DNA from: Marasmius tenuissimus
Taxonomy: Eukaryota > Basidiomycota > Agaricomycetes > Agaricales > Marasmiaceae
Reading direction: 5' to 3'
DNA length: 64,000 nt
Assembly (NCBI GenBank): GCA_029532415.1
Contig: JAQOTA010000053.1
Span: 186,001-250,000, forward strand
Part shown: positions 1 to 13,056 of the stretch, one piece after another
Layout of the letters: each line of letters opens with the position of its first letter
Position numbering within the stretch: position 1 is the first letter of the stretch
Notes under the pieces: model-generated
Databases searched by the model: none
Seen by the model: the letters and a program-made list of their open reading frames with translations, nothing else
Told to the model about the DNA's origin: nothing
Position numbers and translations under genes: made by a program

Positions 1-179
1 CCAAATATATCGGCCTTCGCTGGGCGTACTTAAATCAACGTAGTGGGTCTAGGTCTCAGTCATTCCTCTCATCTACTTCACGTCCAGAGATCCGATAACC
101 ACAGTTTCAAGTACGCGTGTCTCAACTATCTCAAGTATCGGCGCTCATAAATCGTTTGCCTTTCAAGTATAGAGAATCA

Positions 180-736
180 TGTCAGACAAAAGCGTCCACC
201 AAGGTCTGGAATCTCGAGCACCCTCGAGACAGAGTGCCTCTGAACTTGTCTCAGAACCCGAACCTGTTTCAGAGAAGATCGAGGGTGTGATTGAATGTAA
301 GCAGGCCTTCACACTCCAAGCACTATCTTCACTGGCGGAAAATTCCCCTTGACAGCGCGTGCTGAGGACCACGCCCGCAACTTAGACAAGGAAAACCCCG
401 CCCACGGCCAACTCGACCGCAAGCCCAAGACCAAGGACTCGAACAAGAGGTTCATTGTTATCAACGGATATAAGATTTCGGACATAGCTCCGGATTCTGA
501 ATGGGCGGAGTGGTTGCACATGAGAGCCGACGAGAAAGGCTTCGATTATCACGGTGAGCTCAATGCCCATGGTCTATATACTGCCTAATCTCTCTGCTTC
601 TCCAGATCATTGGATCGTTGTTGAATTTGGCGTGGAGGCGTTGATGGAACTCGATGAAATCGAAGAGGGCGAGATCGTGTTCAGAGGGCAATACAGAGCC
701 GGATCCATATTGGACTCCAGGCGTGCTTCCGTCTAA
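180..736 (+). CDS. small acidic hypothetical protein, paralogue of the 29-30 kb gene
   Basis: I do not recognise the function. Three exons fit: 180-296, 356-553 and 606-736, with phase-1 GT-AG introns of 59 and 52 nt. The product is about 148 residues, acidic and hydrophilic, with no signal peptide or membrane segment. Its C-terminal half (WAEWLHMRADEKGFD, then HWIVVEF..ALMELDEI) aligns with the end of the minus-strand gene at 28961-29965 (LWAGYLQHRANERGFD, RWIMEQGGLAALIALDEI). The last intron falls at the same place and phase in both, making an Asp codon across the junction. This shared splice position is the best evidence that both are real genes. The N-terminus differs: here a Ser/Glu-rich stretch, in the paralogue a hydrophobic segment. 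Confidence 0.6.
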
Positions 737-1207
737 TCGATATACTTACAGCTCCCTTAAATATTCATATCCCGTCGTTAGTAATCCCTTTTCGTTTGCG
801 TATCTACGCGTCTATTTTTGCATCCACGTCGCGGCTGTCGCCTTCCAGTACTACGTATAACCATGCAACTCGAAAAGTCACTCGGCTAGCCATCGTGACA
901 TGGACAGTACTTCAGTACTGCACGCTGAGCAGCGGTACATCGCCAGGCAAGAAGATCTACTCAGTTACACGACGTGAGTCTGGTTATCTGGTATGTTCCT
1001 AATTACAAGCAGTTCCGAAACCAAACTTCCACTTCAAGTGTTGGCTCCTTAGAGCTGCGCACAACACGAGTCGTTTGCCAAACTGAATGCGCCCTCGCCG
1101 AGTATGTTTAATCAACTAAAGGACAATGTTTAAGTTTCAATCTCTAATAAGAACATTAGGCGGCTCTGGTTACGGTACAAGCCCGTACGACGATCTACTG
1201 AAGTCAA
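737..1207. other. no firm gene
   Basis: Intergenic between two convergent genes. A short spliced plus-strand reading frame from an ATG near 900 to a stop at 1111 (about 48 codons) is possible but has no family support, so I do not call it. Confidence 0.4.
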
Positions 1208-3222
1208 CTATACACCGCCGAGAGATTTAGATTTGATAACCTCGGAGCCAGTCTTGACGATATCGTTAACAAGAGCCTGCCAGTCTTCCTCCAACTTTTC
1301 CTTTACTTGCACATCTGTGGTCCGGATAAGACCCAATGCCCACCATTGCATGGCTACTACGAACAAGACCCAACCTGATTGGCCCAGCTTGACCAAGTCC
1401 TTTCCCCAGGACTGGCCTGCATTTTGAGGAAGAGGTGGAGGCCTATTACCGATGGGAGAACCCCGCCACCCGGGCTGCAGAGAGCACCACCACTTCCACA
1501 TTTCACCTGGAAACACCGCGAGGAACTGGTCGTCGATCGCGGGGGTCGTGTCCCATCGCTTCGCCTTGGCAGATATGAACATCTGTACGCTTCTTGGGCG
1601 TGCGCCCTTGAGTTGTGATGATCCTGATGCCTTCCAATCATGAGCTTGCTCCAGACGGATCCAGATCCTCTGAAGCTCACGGTAAGGGGCGGAGTAGGGC
1701 CCAAGCTCGACGTTGACGATGTAATGCCAGGCACGCGAGAGCCAAGCTGGAGATGTAGTGCCTTCGAGAAACACAGGGTACGAGACGGGACCATTTTCCA
1801 TACCGGCCTCGATTGTGCTGGTACCCAATGGCGTCTGTATTGACCTACTTAGTGGGCTTTGAAGAAATTGCTAGAACGAGAGTGACTTGCCTTGTCTTTC
1901 CCGCCGGTTTTGGTGGGCTCCACTTCTGTATCGGTAGGACCAACAACAGGTCCGGAAGGACCGACGGTGGCGTTGGGGGGACCAACATCGGAAGGACAGG
2001 GAGAAATGGCCTAGAAGATTTGGCTTTAAGTTGCGTCATCTAAGAAGCACAGGAGAATGGTACCTTAGGTGCGTCTGAAGGCAAGACAGGGGAAGCTTGG
2101 TTGATATTCGGAAAATGCGTGGTTGAAGCAGGCGTAATGGGTTCAGAAGACTGTGAGGGGCCTCCCGAGGGCCCCGGTGATTTTGTAGGTTGAGAGATCA
2201 GGGTATGGGACGATGTAGTTGTGCTACGGATGCGCGAACTAACACTCGCTCCTGGGGAATCTGCGGCCTTGATGTTGCGTAGAGTCAGCGGGACAATTGC
2301 ATTGTTCAAGGTGGAGCGTTGCTCACATTTTGGGACAGCGAGAGCTGTTCCAGGCCTGCCGACAACGTGCGTTGAGCAGAAAGGACAGAACGGTTGGAGG
2401 CTGCACGCGTCGCGACCGACCGTGCCTCTGAAGACGACGAGACAGGGATCTGAGCGTAGAGTAAGGAATGGAAACTAAAAGAAGATTGACTGTTGACGTA
2501 CTTTGGAAATCGAGCCCTTGACCTGATCTACAAAGACTTGCACTTCTCGAGGCAGACCCCCTCTCTTCAAAACGGCCAGCTCCTTCTCGCATTTCAACCA
2601 TCGCTCTCGGTACATCCGAAGATCGCGCATCAGCTTCTCCTCCGCCGCCATCTCTGGTTCCGAAGCTTGATTTGAAGCCTGAGCTGGGTCCTCTCCAGTT
2701 TGGGGATCGGTCGACTTCGGTGGTCCCCGCCAGCGTCGGTAAAGTAAATCTAGGTCACCGTGAAGCCGATCTATGACATTTGGCGTATGCGCCTAAGGAA
2801 AAGGACGGGTTGAGCTAGGTCACTTGCAAACTAAACAAAAAGCGTACTGTTAATGCCTCCAGCTCCACATTCAAGGCGGTTTGGGTAAGCTCCAGACCCT
2901 GGGTCTTGAAACGAAGGCTCTGAGCTTCCATTTCAAGATCCTTCTGCTTTAGCTGAGTGTTTGCAAGAGCCAGATCGCGCGTTGTAACATCGAAGCTCAA
3001 CCCTTCGATTTTCTTTTCCAGTTCCGAGATCTGTGCTTTCAGCAGCAAGTTGTTTTGCTGCGCGATGTTGAGCTTGAGGTCCACCGACTGATGAATAGAG
3101 CCATTGCCAGGGGACACAACAACTTTCTGTATCTAGAGGGTCAGAAGTATGAAATATTGGTAGAAGGGACGGCTCACAGAAGGTAGTCCGTCTGATGAGG
3201 GAGAGTGGGGGCGTTTAGACAT
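1208..3222 (-). CDS. coiled-coil protein with Trp-rich C-terminal domain
   Basis: Seven exons fit in frame: 3222-3178, 3132-2848, 2792-2502, 2449-2327, 2267-2064, 2010-1891 and 1834-1208, giving about 564 residues. The start MSKRPHSPSSDG is the only sensible ATG. Exon 2 encodes a heptad-rich coiled coil of about 90 residues; the middle is Ser/Pro/Thr-rich and low in complexity. The last exon holds a Trp-rich domain (IWIRLEQA, then WKWWCSLQPGWR, then GWVLFVVAMQWWA). From memory of the family, this WxxWWxxLQPxWR domain is common and multicopy in Agaricomycetes, with no known function. The sixth intron uses a GC donor (gcaagt). It is transcribed head-to-head with the giant gene starting 433 bp away. 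Exon 5-6 borders are the least certain. Confidence 0.7.
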
Positions 3223-3654
3223 TGTGGGTAGAGGAAGAAGAGGGCGTGAATTTCCGTGTCGAATACATCCTTTTGAGGGGCAGAAGAGGACAAAGAAAAG
3301 ACAGGCAAGAGGTATATACGTTCTTCGTGAGTCATGTTTGCCTGTCACTCAGGAGGCAACGAGGCGAAAACATGCAAGTTGAGATTCAGATCGATATCAA
3401 CCTCGTGATAAGATCGACCGAACGGAACGGCCCGGCCAAGTTCAAATTGACTCGACCGTGCCTCTTACCCCTCTTACCCCTCTTACCCCTCGCCCGCGTC
3501 TCGGCAACCGTAACATTGATCATGAACCAATTCCCTGTATCTTCTCCGAGTCCTCTCAGATTTACTCTTCGGGCAATGTTCTACATATATAACAGCTCCG
3601 CTACAAATCCCTTATCTGTCACAACCCGAGGACCTAGAAGTGGATATCTCCAGG

Positions 3655-6600
3655 ATGAGCTCGCGGTCTCGAATGCTTTTTGGCCCCAATCCTGGGTTCC
3701 ACAAGGAAAGGAAGGCTCGAGCTCAGGTTCAGGCGAAGCATCGAAAGGTGCATTCATATTCAATTCCGTCGATTTCTTACTGACCCGGTGCGCCGTAGCC
3801 CTTCCCTCACTTGCCACACAAGCGGAAGCGAGTTTGCATTGAGAGCATTTATCCTGGAGGAACAACCGTAGAAAAGGCGGCTGATGTGACGGCTGAAGAT
3901 ATCGAAGACATTTGTTCACGTATAGAGCGCCTTCTCGACCCTCGAAGCGATAAAGAAAAGGAACTACCATCGGTTCGAACCGCGTTTCATCTCCTGCACG
4001 CCCATGCTGATGTGATTTTAGCCTATAGCGGGCCTCGAATTCTCAAGACTGGTTCTCACCCCGCCACTGATGGACATTTATAGACGACTTGTACTGCGGA
4101 CAGAGGACAGAGCAGACGAAGCCCTCCGTGAGTTTTGGACAAGGGTTACGAAGGAAGAACACGCGGCGCAAGACGAGGCAATATTGGACGCCGACGAACA
4201 AGACGGGGTTTACGGGTTCCTTCTAGAAAAGCATCGCGAATCTCTGCACAGACTTCGGTCTGAGCTGGTAAAACAGGGTGTTAATCCTAAGGTACGTTGT
4301 AAAACAATCTATCCTTGAGCGAGTGAGCTCATCTTGCTCAAAGGGAGATCTCGATTCGACAATCCCGAGTAGCTCTCGGGCCGTTATGGTGCGCTCAATA
4401 GCACTGTATAGCCCAAACATTGATGGCTGTTTCAAGGACCTGGATGCGGAAACCATACTACTCACGAAACTACAGGTGAGAGATCATCCGTTTCGCAGTG
4501 ATCGACCGAAAATCACGATGATTTGACAGACTCAAGAGACGGAAAACAAAGTTAAGGTTGGAGAGAATTGTCTCATTCACGGTCATGCTCATCATGAAAT
4601 CACCTTTACAGATTGAACAGATCGAAGACGAGTTAACGAAACAAGAAAACCGACTAAATGCCTTGTCTATCGATCTCGAAAATTCACTGAAAGAAGGAAT
4701 TGGGGAAAGCTCAGAGGACAAGGTGATTCCTGTTCAACATTCGGTTTGTTAGCCACTGAAAGAATTATAGCCCGACACTGATCCGATTTTACTGCAAATT
4801 TATCAAGTTGTACAAAACCAACGCAACACCGATCGCGAGTCCTTTACTGACGCAGTAAAGCGCTTCACATCCTCGCTATATGACGGGTCGTTATACGGGA
4901 GCGGACCTGTGAGTGCTTCATCTTTTTCTTCACTGTCGTGTCGTTGACTACCTATGAGTAGGAGAACGAAGCTCAGCTTGCCACGATGCCGGAGTTGAAC
5001 ACCTTCATTTTGAAGCTTCACATGGACTCCACCGTCAAGATCCAAGAGTCTTATGACGAGGATTTAAAACGCAAGGACGGCAAAGTGAGCATTCAATCTT
5101 ATTGTCGAGAATTACCCTGACTTCATTCTCTCGGTGTTCTCTCGGTGTTCTTTCCACCGCTCAGGCTCAAGAAATCATGGTAAGGGGTCGGTATCCCTCG
5201 GGAAAGAGTTATTCTAAAGTCAAAACCAGGCTCAGCAAGCCAATGAACTGAAAAGGCTGACCCAAGAACTGAAGGTACGTGACGAATTTCCTCTAAAGTG
5301 GTCCGGTCGTTTCAATGTTTCACAGGAAAAGGAGGCGACATTACAAGAAACGGTCGGACGAGGTTTTCCCAATCAGTCAAGCATACCCTGAATACTGTTC
5401 GATCAGATTGGCCAAGCAAACGCCGACATCAGTCAGGTTGACGCAAAGAGGGAGCAAGCGGAGAAGAAAGCGAGAGAGCTGACCCGCGAATTGAAGGTAC
5501 GCGACGAATTCGCTTCGTGGTAGTCCAATGTTCTGATGTTCCACAATGTTGCACAGGAAAAGGATGCAGAGACACAGAAAAAGGTCGGGCAAGATTCCTG
5601 ATCGAATCAAGCAAGCATCTCTGACTACAGTTCCGCCAGATCGATCAAGCAAACAGTCAGGCTCAACTAAAGGAACTCCAAGAGTTGTGCAGACAAGTGG
5701 AACATCACCTTAACAGCCGAGAATCTGGAGAAGTAGACGGACAGGCGGGTAGATTTCATGATGGATCCAAGGGGGTCAAGTGTCTGACGTCCCAATACAG
5801 CTTGCACCGCACCCGGCGATATCGCAGATATGCGACATATTCTACAAGAGGTCAACGGACGATTTCATGAATCTATTTGAGGACATCCGCCAATTCGTAA
5901 AAACGATGCACGAAAATGACACCATTGTTGGTCGTTCAGAACTGTCACTTCTTCCTCCTGCTCCCGCTGATTACCGAGACGGAATATGCCAGGACACGTC
6001 GTATCTCGAGAAATGCCCCAACCTCTATCCTTTTCTTTGGGAATCCCACCAAGAACTAATCCGTATATCCCAGGTATGTGTATGTTTTGGGCTCTTTATG
6101 TACATCCTGACCCTCGTTCAGCAGGCACTTGTGACAGCGCGAAATACGGCTGTGAGTCCAGTATACTCTCCTTCTCCTTCACGTCTGAATAAGGACCGAC
6201 GGTAGACGGAATTACAAGCGAGTGAGGCAGCCCTGCGGAATACCAACCAAATCGAGGTAAGTATAGGCCTGCTGTCTTCGTTGTGGAAGTGACACACGTT
6301 TGTAGGTCTCGACTCTCCTTCAAGGTTTGACAACGCAACTTGATCGCTTTGTCAAAGGTCAAGATGTTGGGGATATACCTCAAGACGTGAGTCGTAAGTG
6401 CTGTTGGGAAAATCTGGCACTGACTATCATCTTCAGCACGCGTTGTACGCCTTTGGACGAGAACTCGAAAACGCACTTCGAAGACGACTGGAATCGGAAG
6501 CTGAGGCGATATACACGAAAATGCACTGCGTTATCCCACTCGTTGAAGGACAAGGAATCAGGGATACCTCTCAAGAGGTGAGTCGTAAGTGCTGCTGGAA

Positions 6601-9600
6601 GACTTTGAAGTCGACCTCGCCTCCAGCCCGCGTTGAACACCTTTCGACAAGAACTCGAAAAAGCACTTCGAAGACGACTGGAATCGGAAGCTGGGGCAAT
6701 ATACACGAAAATTCGCCGCGTTATCACCATTGTTGGAGGTCAAGAAATCGGGGATACATCTCAAGACGTGAGTCGCAAATTCTGTTGAGAACCTCTGGAA
6801 CTGACCTCACCTCCAGCCCGCGCTGAACTCTATTCGACAAGAACTCGAAGAACTACTTCAAAAGCGACTGCAATTCCAAGATCGTGCGATATATGTGAAA
6901 ATCCAAGGCATTATCTCACTCGTTGAAGGACAAGGAATCGGGGATATATCTTCAGACGTGAGTCGCACGTAATGTTTGGAAATTTTGGAACTGACTATTA
7001 TAGCCAGCTTGCGCTGAACTCTATTCGACATGAACTCGAAAAAGCCCTCCGAAGACGACTGGAATCGGAAGCTGGGATGATATACACGAAACTCCGCCGC
7101 GTTATCCCGCTTGTTAGAGGTCAAAAAATAGGGGATACGTCTCAAGACGTGAGTCACGAGTTCTATTGAGAACCTCTGGAACTGACTTCACCTCCAGCCC
7201 GCGCTGAACACTGTTCGAGAAGAACTCGATGAAGCACTTCAAAGACGACTGGAAAGTGAAGCTGGGGCGATATATACGAAAGTCCAACGCATTGTATTAC
7301 GCTTGTACGGTGGGGAAGTGGTAAGGTTTCTGGATCGCCCCCTTTCGTGGTAGCCGACATTTGTTTTAAGGACAAAATACGCCGCGAAGACGTCCCGGAA
7401 TTATATCAATACTTGGTGGAAGGTTATAAAAACCACGTCACCCAACACATACAAGCACTTGATACGGTGAGTTGTAGGTCCCTGTGACTCGATCCTCCAC
7501 CCGTGCACTCATGGACGTGATCTTTAGGCGAATCGTGAGGCTACGGAACTCACCTCGCGTCATGAAAGGGAAAAACGTACCCTCAATGAGACGATTAGCC
7601 TTCAGCAACAAGAGCTTCGCACTAGACGCAACCTCGTTGAGTCAGCCGCCCTACGTGAACACTGCCTTCAGGAGGCAAAGCGGATTTTTGGTCGTATCAT
7701 TGAGTACATGGGATCCGGGTCGGAACAAATGGAGGTGAGTTCGGCTTCCATTTACAATGATGTTACTGACGTTCTTATCGTGTTTCGAAAGCTCATCTTG
7801 AAGACAGAATCCTATCAAGAAGGATTCACGGAGGGCGTTGTGGACCTTGCTCAAAAGGTGAAAGAACAACATGTCGCCGGGATTGCGGAAAGAGTGGTAT
7901 TGGTATGTCGGTGTTTGGCATTCCCATTTTACATTCAAACGTTTACTCCCTCCCAGGTGTTGCGTGGGCTTGGACAAGTGCTCTCACGGAGCGGTTTTGA
8001 GTCCAAGGTGAGTATTCAAAGCCGAGCTTGACCCCCCCCCCCCCAACTCACTCTCCTCCCGTAGGCTCTCGATGGAGAAAAAGACATACACGCGTCCGTC
8101 GGCGAGTTTTGGGACTTACTCGTCAAAACCCACCAATTGGCGACTTCTCTGCCGTTCAACGACACGACTAACAACGCGCGGGCCACAATCAACGAGCTGA
8201 AACGTCAGATACAAGGTCAAGAATCGACCACCCGCTCCGCTCAGCAGTCATTGCATCGTCAACTAAACGAGACAGAAACCAAATTACGCACGTCGGAGTT
8301 CAAGCTAAGGTTGGCGGAGGACGATTTGATTGATGCCAAAGATACTGCGAAGCGACTAGAGGTTCGTATGTCCAGCTGATCAGCCCACCTGTACTCACGT
8401 TTATTCAAGAAGGAGAGACGTGACATGAGTGAATGGGTGCCGAAGGTGAGCGATTACATGTGACGCTCTCCTGTTCTCAACGTTCCCCACTAAACCAGGA
8501 ACGATTCGACTCTATCACCCGCGACTATAACAACACAATGTGCAGTCTCAATGAGGTGCGGAATTCTCGTCGAGCGCTTCGGGCTGAGCTGCAGGTAAAA
8601 CGATTTCTGCGGTGGACATGACCAAAGGGGCTTACTTGATTTCTTAGCTTGTGAGAGATCAACTAGGGCAACCAGATTCGACGGAGAGTGTGGAAGGAGC
8701 GGTATCGGAACTCCAGCGCCAACTAAAAGTTGCTCAAGAAAATCTCAAGGGACGCTCCCACTCCTGTCTTCTGTTTGATCAAGGCATACTCACTTCATAT
8801 GCAGGCACGGTCGGAAGAACATAACAGAATCACCGACGCCAATCCAAACGAGGAAGATCCTCAACCTTCACAAGTAGCGAATGTGGGTACAATTTGGTGC
8901 GACCGTTGAATATCACTGATGTGTCGTTATAGAAACCTGCTCCACGCTCATCCGCTTCACAGGCTATCTCTTTGCTGGGTTCCTCTCGTCGACGCACCCT
9001 CCAAAGTGCTGATGTGACTGCTGCGTTAGAGTCAGCAAGAAAAAACCATCCTATATACAAAATCACGAAATCACATGTAAGACAGGAACCTAGTTGATCG
9101 ACTGCTATGCACATATTTTATTCCATCAGCAGCCCTCCACCTCTCAGACCCCCGCAGGTCCGAGCCGTAGTGCCCCTGCATCGCCGCGAGACTCCCCTGG
9201 TCGGTCACAGCCCCGACGGAGCACCCATACGTTGGCCAAAGGCAAGCCCTCTATATATGTGAGCGTTGTCTATCCGTGGTGAGTGCCATACAACTCAACC
9301 TTCTCCGTTGCAGTCGGGAGACCGACGGAAAAGAAGACGTCCATCTCACCCCTCCTCAAGTGAAGAAAGTGGAAGCGATGATGATGCTCGACGTCCTGTG
9401 CGTGAAACATTGCGCCCCCCTCTTATATATGCTGAAAGGGTTGCAGCCTCCACGCAGGTCGCCCTCAAGTCCCGACCCTCATGACTCCGATTCTCCTTAC
9501 CACTCCTCCTCTGACTCGGAATCCGATCAAGAAGAATCTGATAAAAGTCGGACGAAAACGAGGTGGCTAAGGAAAGGCGAGGAGGGAAAGGCGAGTCGGT

Positions 9601-10650
9601 CCCCAGATATACAACGAAACAAGCTGAATGTGAGTCGAATACCTGTCGTGGTGTGAACTTCCTCTCATGTGCAGCTAAGGAGCTAGCAAGGGACTTGATC
9701 CTCGAAGCCTTTCGCTCGCGGTACGTGCACACAGCGTTCATACGTTCGGGTGTGTCCGAGGAACGTCTTCAACTGTTCGCCGAGAACCCGCACCGCCATG
9801 GACCCAAAATGCGCAACACTTGGCTTGACAAGAGCGCGGAGACAACGACAGAAATTCTGCTGCTACCCTGGAACAGATCACTCATATTCCGGCTCAGTGC
9901 ACTGGGCGAGAAAATAGTCTCGAAATGCAGAGACCCTCACATGTTTCCTACCGACATCGATTGGAACGCGCTGATCAGAGCTCGCGTGTATCGAATCGTT
10001 TTAGATGAGATACATTCCAGGCCGATTGACGAGAGCGAAACGGTGGAAGAGGCTTTGGAACGCTGGAAAGAGGCACACAATCATCATTGGGGCAGGTGCC
10101 TTGTCCATAGCATTCGGCGAGTGGTAAGAGGGAATATCACTCTCCCGACATACCACTTCTGACTTCCAGACAGAAATTCGAATTCCGGTGTAGCGTCTCA
10201 GCCATCATGGTTCAGGTCTCACAGGAACGCGAAGACAACGATGCCCTCGAATTCTGGTCATGGGTTCTGCAAGCTACGCACCGTCTTGGAAAAGATGGCA
10301 TGTCCGACGAGGAGACGGAGGAATCCGAAATCACACAACCCAACGGCAGGCAACTCAAGCAGCGCGTGCGTGAGGTGATGGTCTTGAGCTGGCGACACCC
10401 CCATTTCAGGGACTTGTACACACGCGTGGATGAGCTTACCGATTTCGAAAAGCTAGTTTTCTCCGAACAAGGGCGTGCTCGTCTACCCCAAATGCGTGTT
10501 GCCAAAGTGGTAACACGCGCACCTCCCCCACGATTGTACCGCTCTTTTTATCGGGAAGGGTATCTGGAAGAACTTCAAGATTACGAAGTCGCCGAACTGA
10601 AGCTCAGTCGAAGGGATTGTAATATCCCAACGTTTCAATTTGGGCAGTAG
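3655..10650 (+). CDS. giant many-exon coiled-coil protein (about 1,650 residues)
   Basis: About 35 mostly phase-0 exons join into one protein. The start at 3655 (MSSRSRMLFGPNPGF) splices at 3747 to 3823. Exons 3823-3972, 4022-4291 and 4344-4475 follow, then many exons of 5-47 codons with strong heptad repeats. A run of five duplicated exons lies at 6437-7320. Further coiled coil runs to about 8.9 kb, then basic Ser/Pro-rich linkers. A globular C-terminal part starts near 9.67 kb and ends GKDGMSDEETEES...YREGYLEEL. I read the last join as 10123 to 10174 (both phase 0). From family memory the C-terminal block (W..VL...LG.DGMS.EE) is a multicopy Agaricomycete domain of unknown role. The donor expected at 8750 reads GG, not GT, so the gene may be damaged there. 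No catalytic motif or membrane segment was seen. Function unknown; a scaffold or fibrous role is inference. Confidence 0.65.
6437..7320 (+). repeat. five tandemly duplicated exon-intron units inside the giant gene
   Basis: Exons 6437-6577, 6627-6767, 6817-6957 and 7008-7148 are each exactly 141 nt (47 codons), phase 0 at both ends. A fifth, 7198-7320, is 123 nt with a diverged end. Each encodes a variant of ALNTFRQELEKALRRRLES followed by EAGAIYTK.. and a GQxIGDTSQD end. The four introns between them are 49, 49, 50 and 49 nt and resemble one another, starting gtgagtc and most ending cctccag. The preceding exon ends FVKGQDVGDIPQD, a partial sixth copy. Units repeat every 190-191 nt. The exons predict extra turns of coiled coil, so copy number would set rod length. 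Confidence 0.85.
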
Positions 10651-13056
10651 GGTGTGGGACGATTCATTAAGAGAACTTGTCAATAGCCACACATGTGTAC
10701 TACTTGAAATTCTCATCTCTTTCGTTTCTATCAGTGGCCTCGTGCGGGGGGGGTGGGGGTTATGTTTATCATGATCGAGGATTAAGGTCACACTCCAGAA
10801 TTTTAGGCGTGTACATTCCATATTCAAGCTTCAATTCATTAGCTGCTCGGGGATTATGACCTCATGTCCTACTCCCTGAATTGATAGAAGAACTCTGATC
10901 AGCTCAATTCTTGAGCGACAGAATACCCTGATCGTATGGACAAATATGTCATATATTTTCTACCAGCCGGCTTGACTATGTCTCTCAAAAGAAAACATGG
11001 TATCGAAGAGGCTTACTTTCACTCTAGAAATTTATGAGAAGGTAAATATTGAAGCGTGAGCGACATCCGTTGCCCAGTGAATACAATTCAAGTAGATATG
11101 TACATGAATCTAGCAGAGAGAACAAGCGAAGCACGCGCATTTGAAAGGTTTATTACGTGCGCAAGAACTCCGATGAGGACTTGAGCTTGAGCATGAACCC
11201 TTGACATGGCGAGAGCAGAAGGGCGACCAACAATCGACCGGGAGAGAGGATTCCGACAGTGGCCAGAGCGACAAAACACGAGTGTCAGACGAGCTGAAGC
11301 TTGGAACTTCGCATGGGATCCGGAATACGAGAGGCGATCACCCGACGGTCGAGAGTAGCCATGAGCAAGGTTTCAAAGCAGATCAATACTAGAGCACGGT
11401 GAAAGACTCGGGTAGAAGGGTATAATGTCGGTAGGCATTGATGAAGGATCGAGCAAAAGGTTACCGTTTTCGAAGAAATTCCTATGGAAGAGCGGACCAC
11501 GAAGCTGAGGCTTCTAACAAGGAGAATCGAGTAGGAGGGAGTGGGTTCCGAGTATGAGAGTGCGGAGAACCGGCGGGGGTGAGCACTCCACCTCCTAAAA
11601 CTGAACACGAGCATCGTTAGCACAGAGTTCCGATGAAGTGACGATATTCTCAAGAGGAAGAGCTGGCGAGGAGGCGGGAATTGGATGGTGTTTCCCTCGG
11701 TTTCGTCGCGCTGGGCCGTCTCAATGCTAGATAGACCTGGTTGCACCCGCAACAATGCGTCAATAGGAACGAAACGTGATTTCGCGATTCTATTGGTTCG
11801 ATTTGAGGAAAATGCGTAAAATGTTTCCTCATGCTCGACATAAACGTCGAGGGCCATTGATAGCGCTCAAGGAGAGATTATCCGTTATTGTATATGGGAA
11901 GGTTGAAGCCATAAATCATCGTTCAAAACGGCCGTACCATGGATTTACATCAGTTTACATCCCAGTACGTCGAGCACGATGAAAGCTACTTGCACTGCCT
12001 GGACGTCAGAAAAATTGACAGGGAGGTATTGTCTATGAGGTCTGGTGGTCTGCCAGGGTCGAAGCTTGCGGACTCTCATAACAAATGAGATCATAATTTG
12101 GATGCTCGAGCGACGAGCACAGTGAAACTGTGGGCGATGAGCAAGTCAGTCACCGGGTGTGGTTATGGCTGGGTACTTTTCCCACGTCAGGAGAACGGCC
12201 CCACGAGGTTTGCTTGGTGTCGTAATCGTTCAACTCGGTCTCCTTGACGCTGTGACTTGTCGCTAATCTAGATCTAATCAAGGTTGGATCAAGGCCTGTC
12301 TGATACCTTCAAAAATTAAAGCCTCTCCAACCTTCTTGACTCAACCCCAACGCGACGGCCCACCTGCAATGGCTGTCAGAAGCTCCAAACCCAGCGCCCG
12401 AAAGAACAATATTGATGCAGGAGACTGAACAATCGTGAGCGGGCATTCGATTTAGGCAGGGAACGTTCTTATCTTCCAACCTCAAAAAAGTCGGTACGTG
12501 ACCACCCAGTTGATTCATTCTTCAGGTTCTGACTCCCAGGGATAGCATGTAGCAATCATACCATAAGCCGAGGACGCAAACATCCATGCACACAAATGGC
12601 CAATACAGCAAGGTGTAGAATCGGGATAGGCGTGTGTGATCTTCCCAGTACGTTGCTTTAGTTGTCTTCTCTCCGAATCAAACCTCACTGCAATACACAG
12701 TGCGTTGCAGGAACTCAAGGGCGGTAATAGCCTACATAACAGATCGATCTTATATGGAGATCACTAATCAGGAATCCAAGCATACCACTGCCAGGCAGGA
12801 GCGATGTGCCATTGTCGTCCGACCAACAACCCGTCGTATCTCAAGGGATCTAGAAAACCCGCATTCGTCGCTCAGGGTCTCCCGGATCTCAGGTTCATCG
12901 TACCTCGACGCGTTCCATTCGCCCATTTGCTTGACATGGGTCCATGCATGTCCAATATCTATGCTTGCTCAACTTCTACATCCCGGCCCCGATTCTGTTG
13001 CTGTCCTGGTGGCGATGCATATAAGAGCCAACCACTTGTGCTCTTGTAGTCAAGCG
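10651..13056. other. intergenic, no supported gene
   Basis: About 2.4 kb without a gene I can support. A 190-codon open frame on the minus strand (11285-11857) has no splice context, no motif and Arg/Ser-rich composition typical of a chance frame. The last few hundred bases are the upstream region of the F-box gene at 13057. Confidence 0.5.

Noticed and set aside
3464..3495. Interstitial telomere repeat (cttacccct three times)
   Set aside because: The unit is not the TTAGGG/CCCTAA fungal telomere word; just a short tandem repeat upstream of the giant gene.
6437..7320. CRISPR-like array
   Set aside because: The repeats are protein-coding exons with introns between them in a eukaryotic gene.
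11285..11857. 190-codon minus-strand frame as a gene
   Set aside because: No splice signals, motif or sensible composition; likely chance in a GC-balanced spacer.
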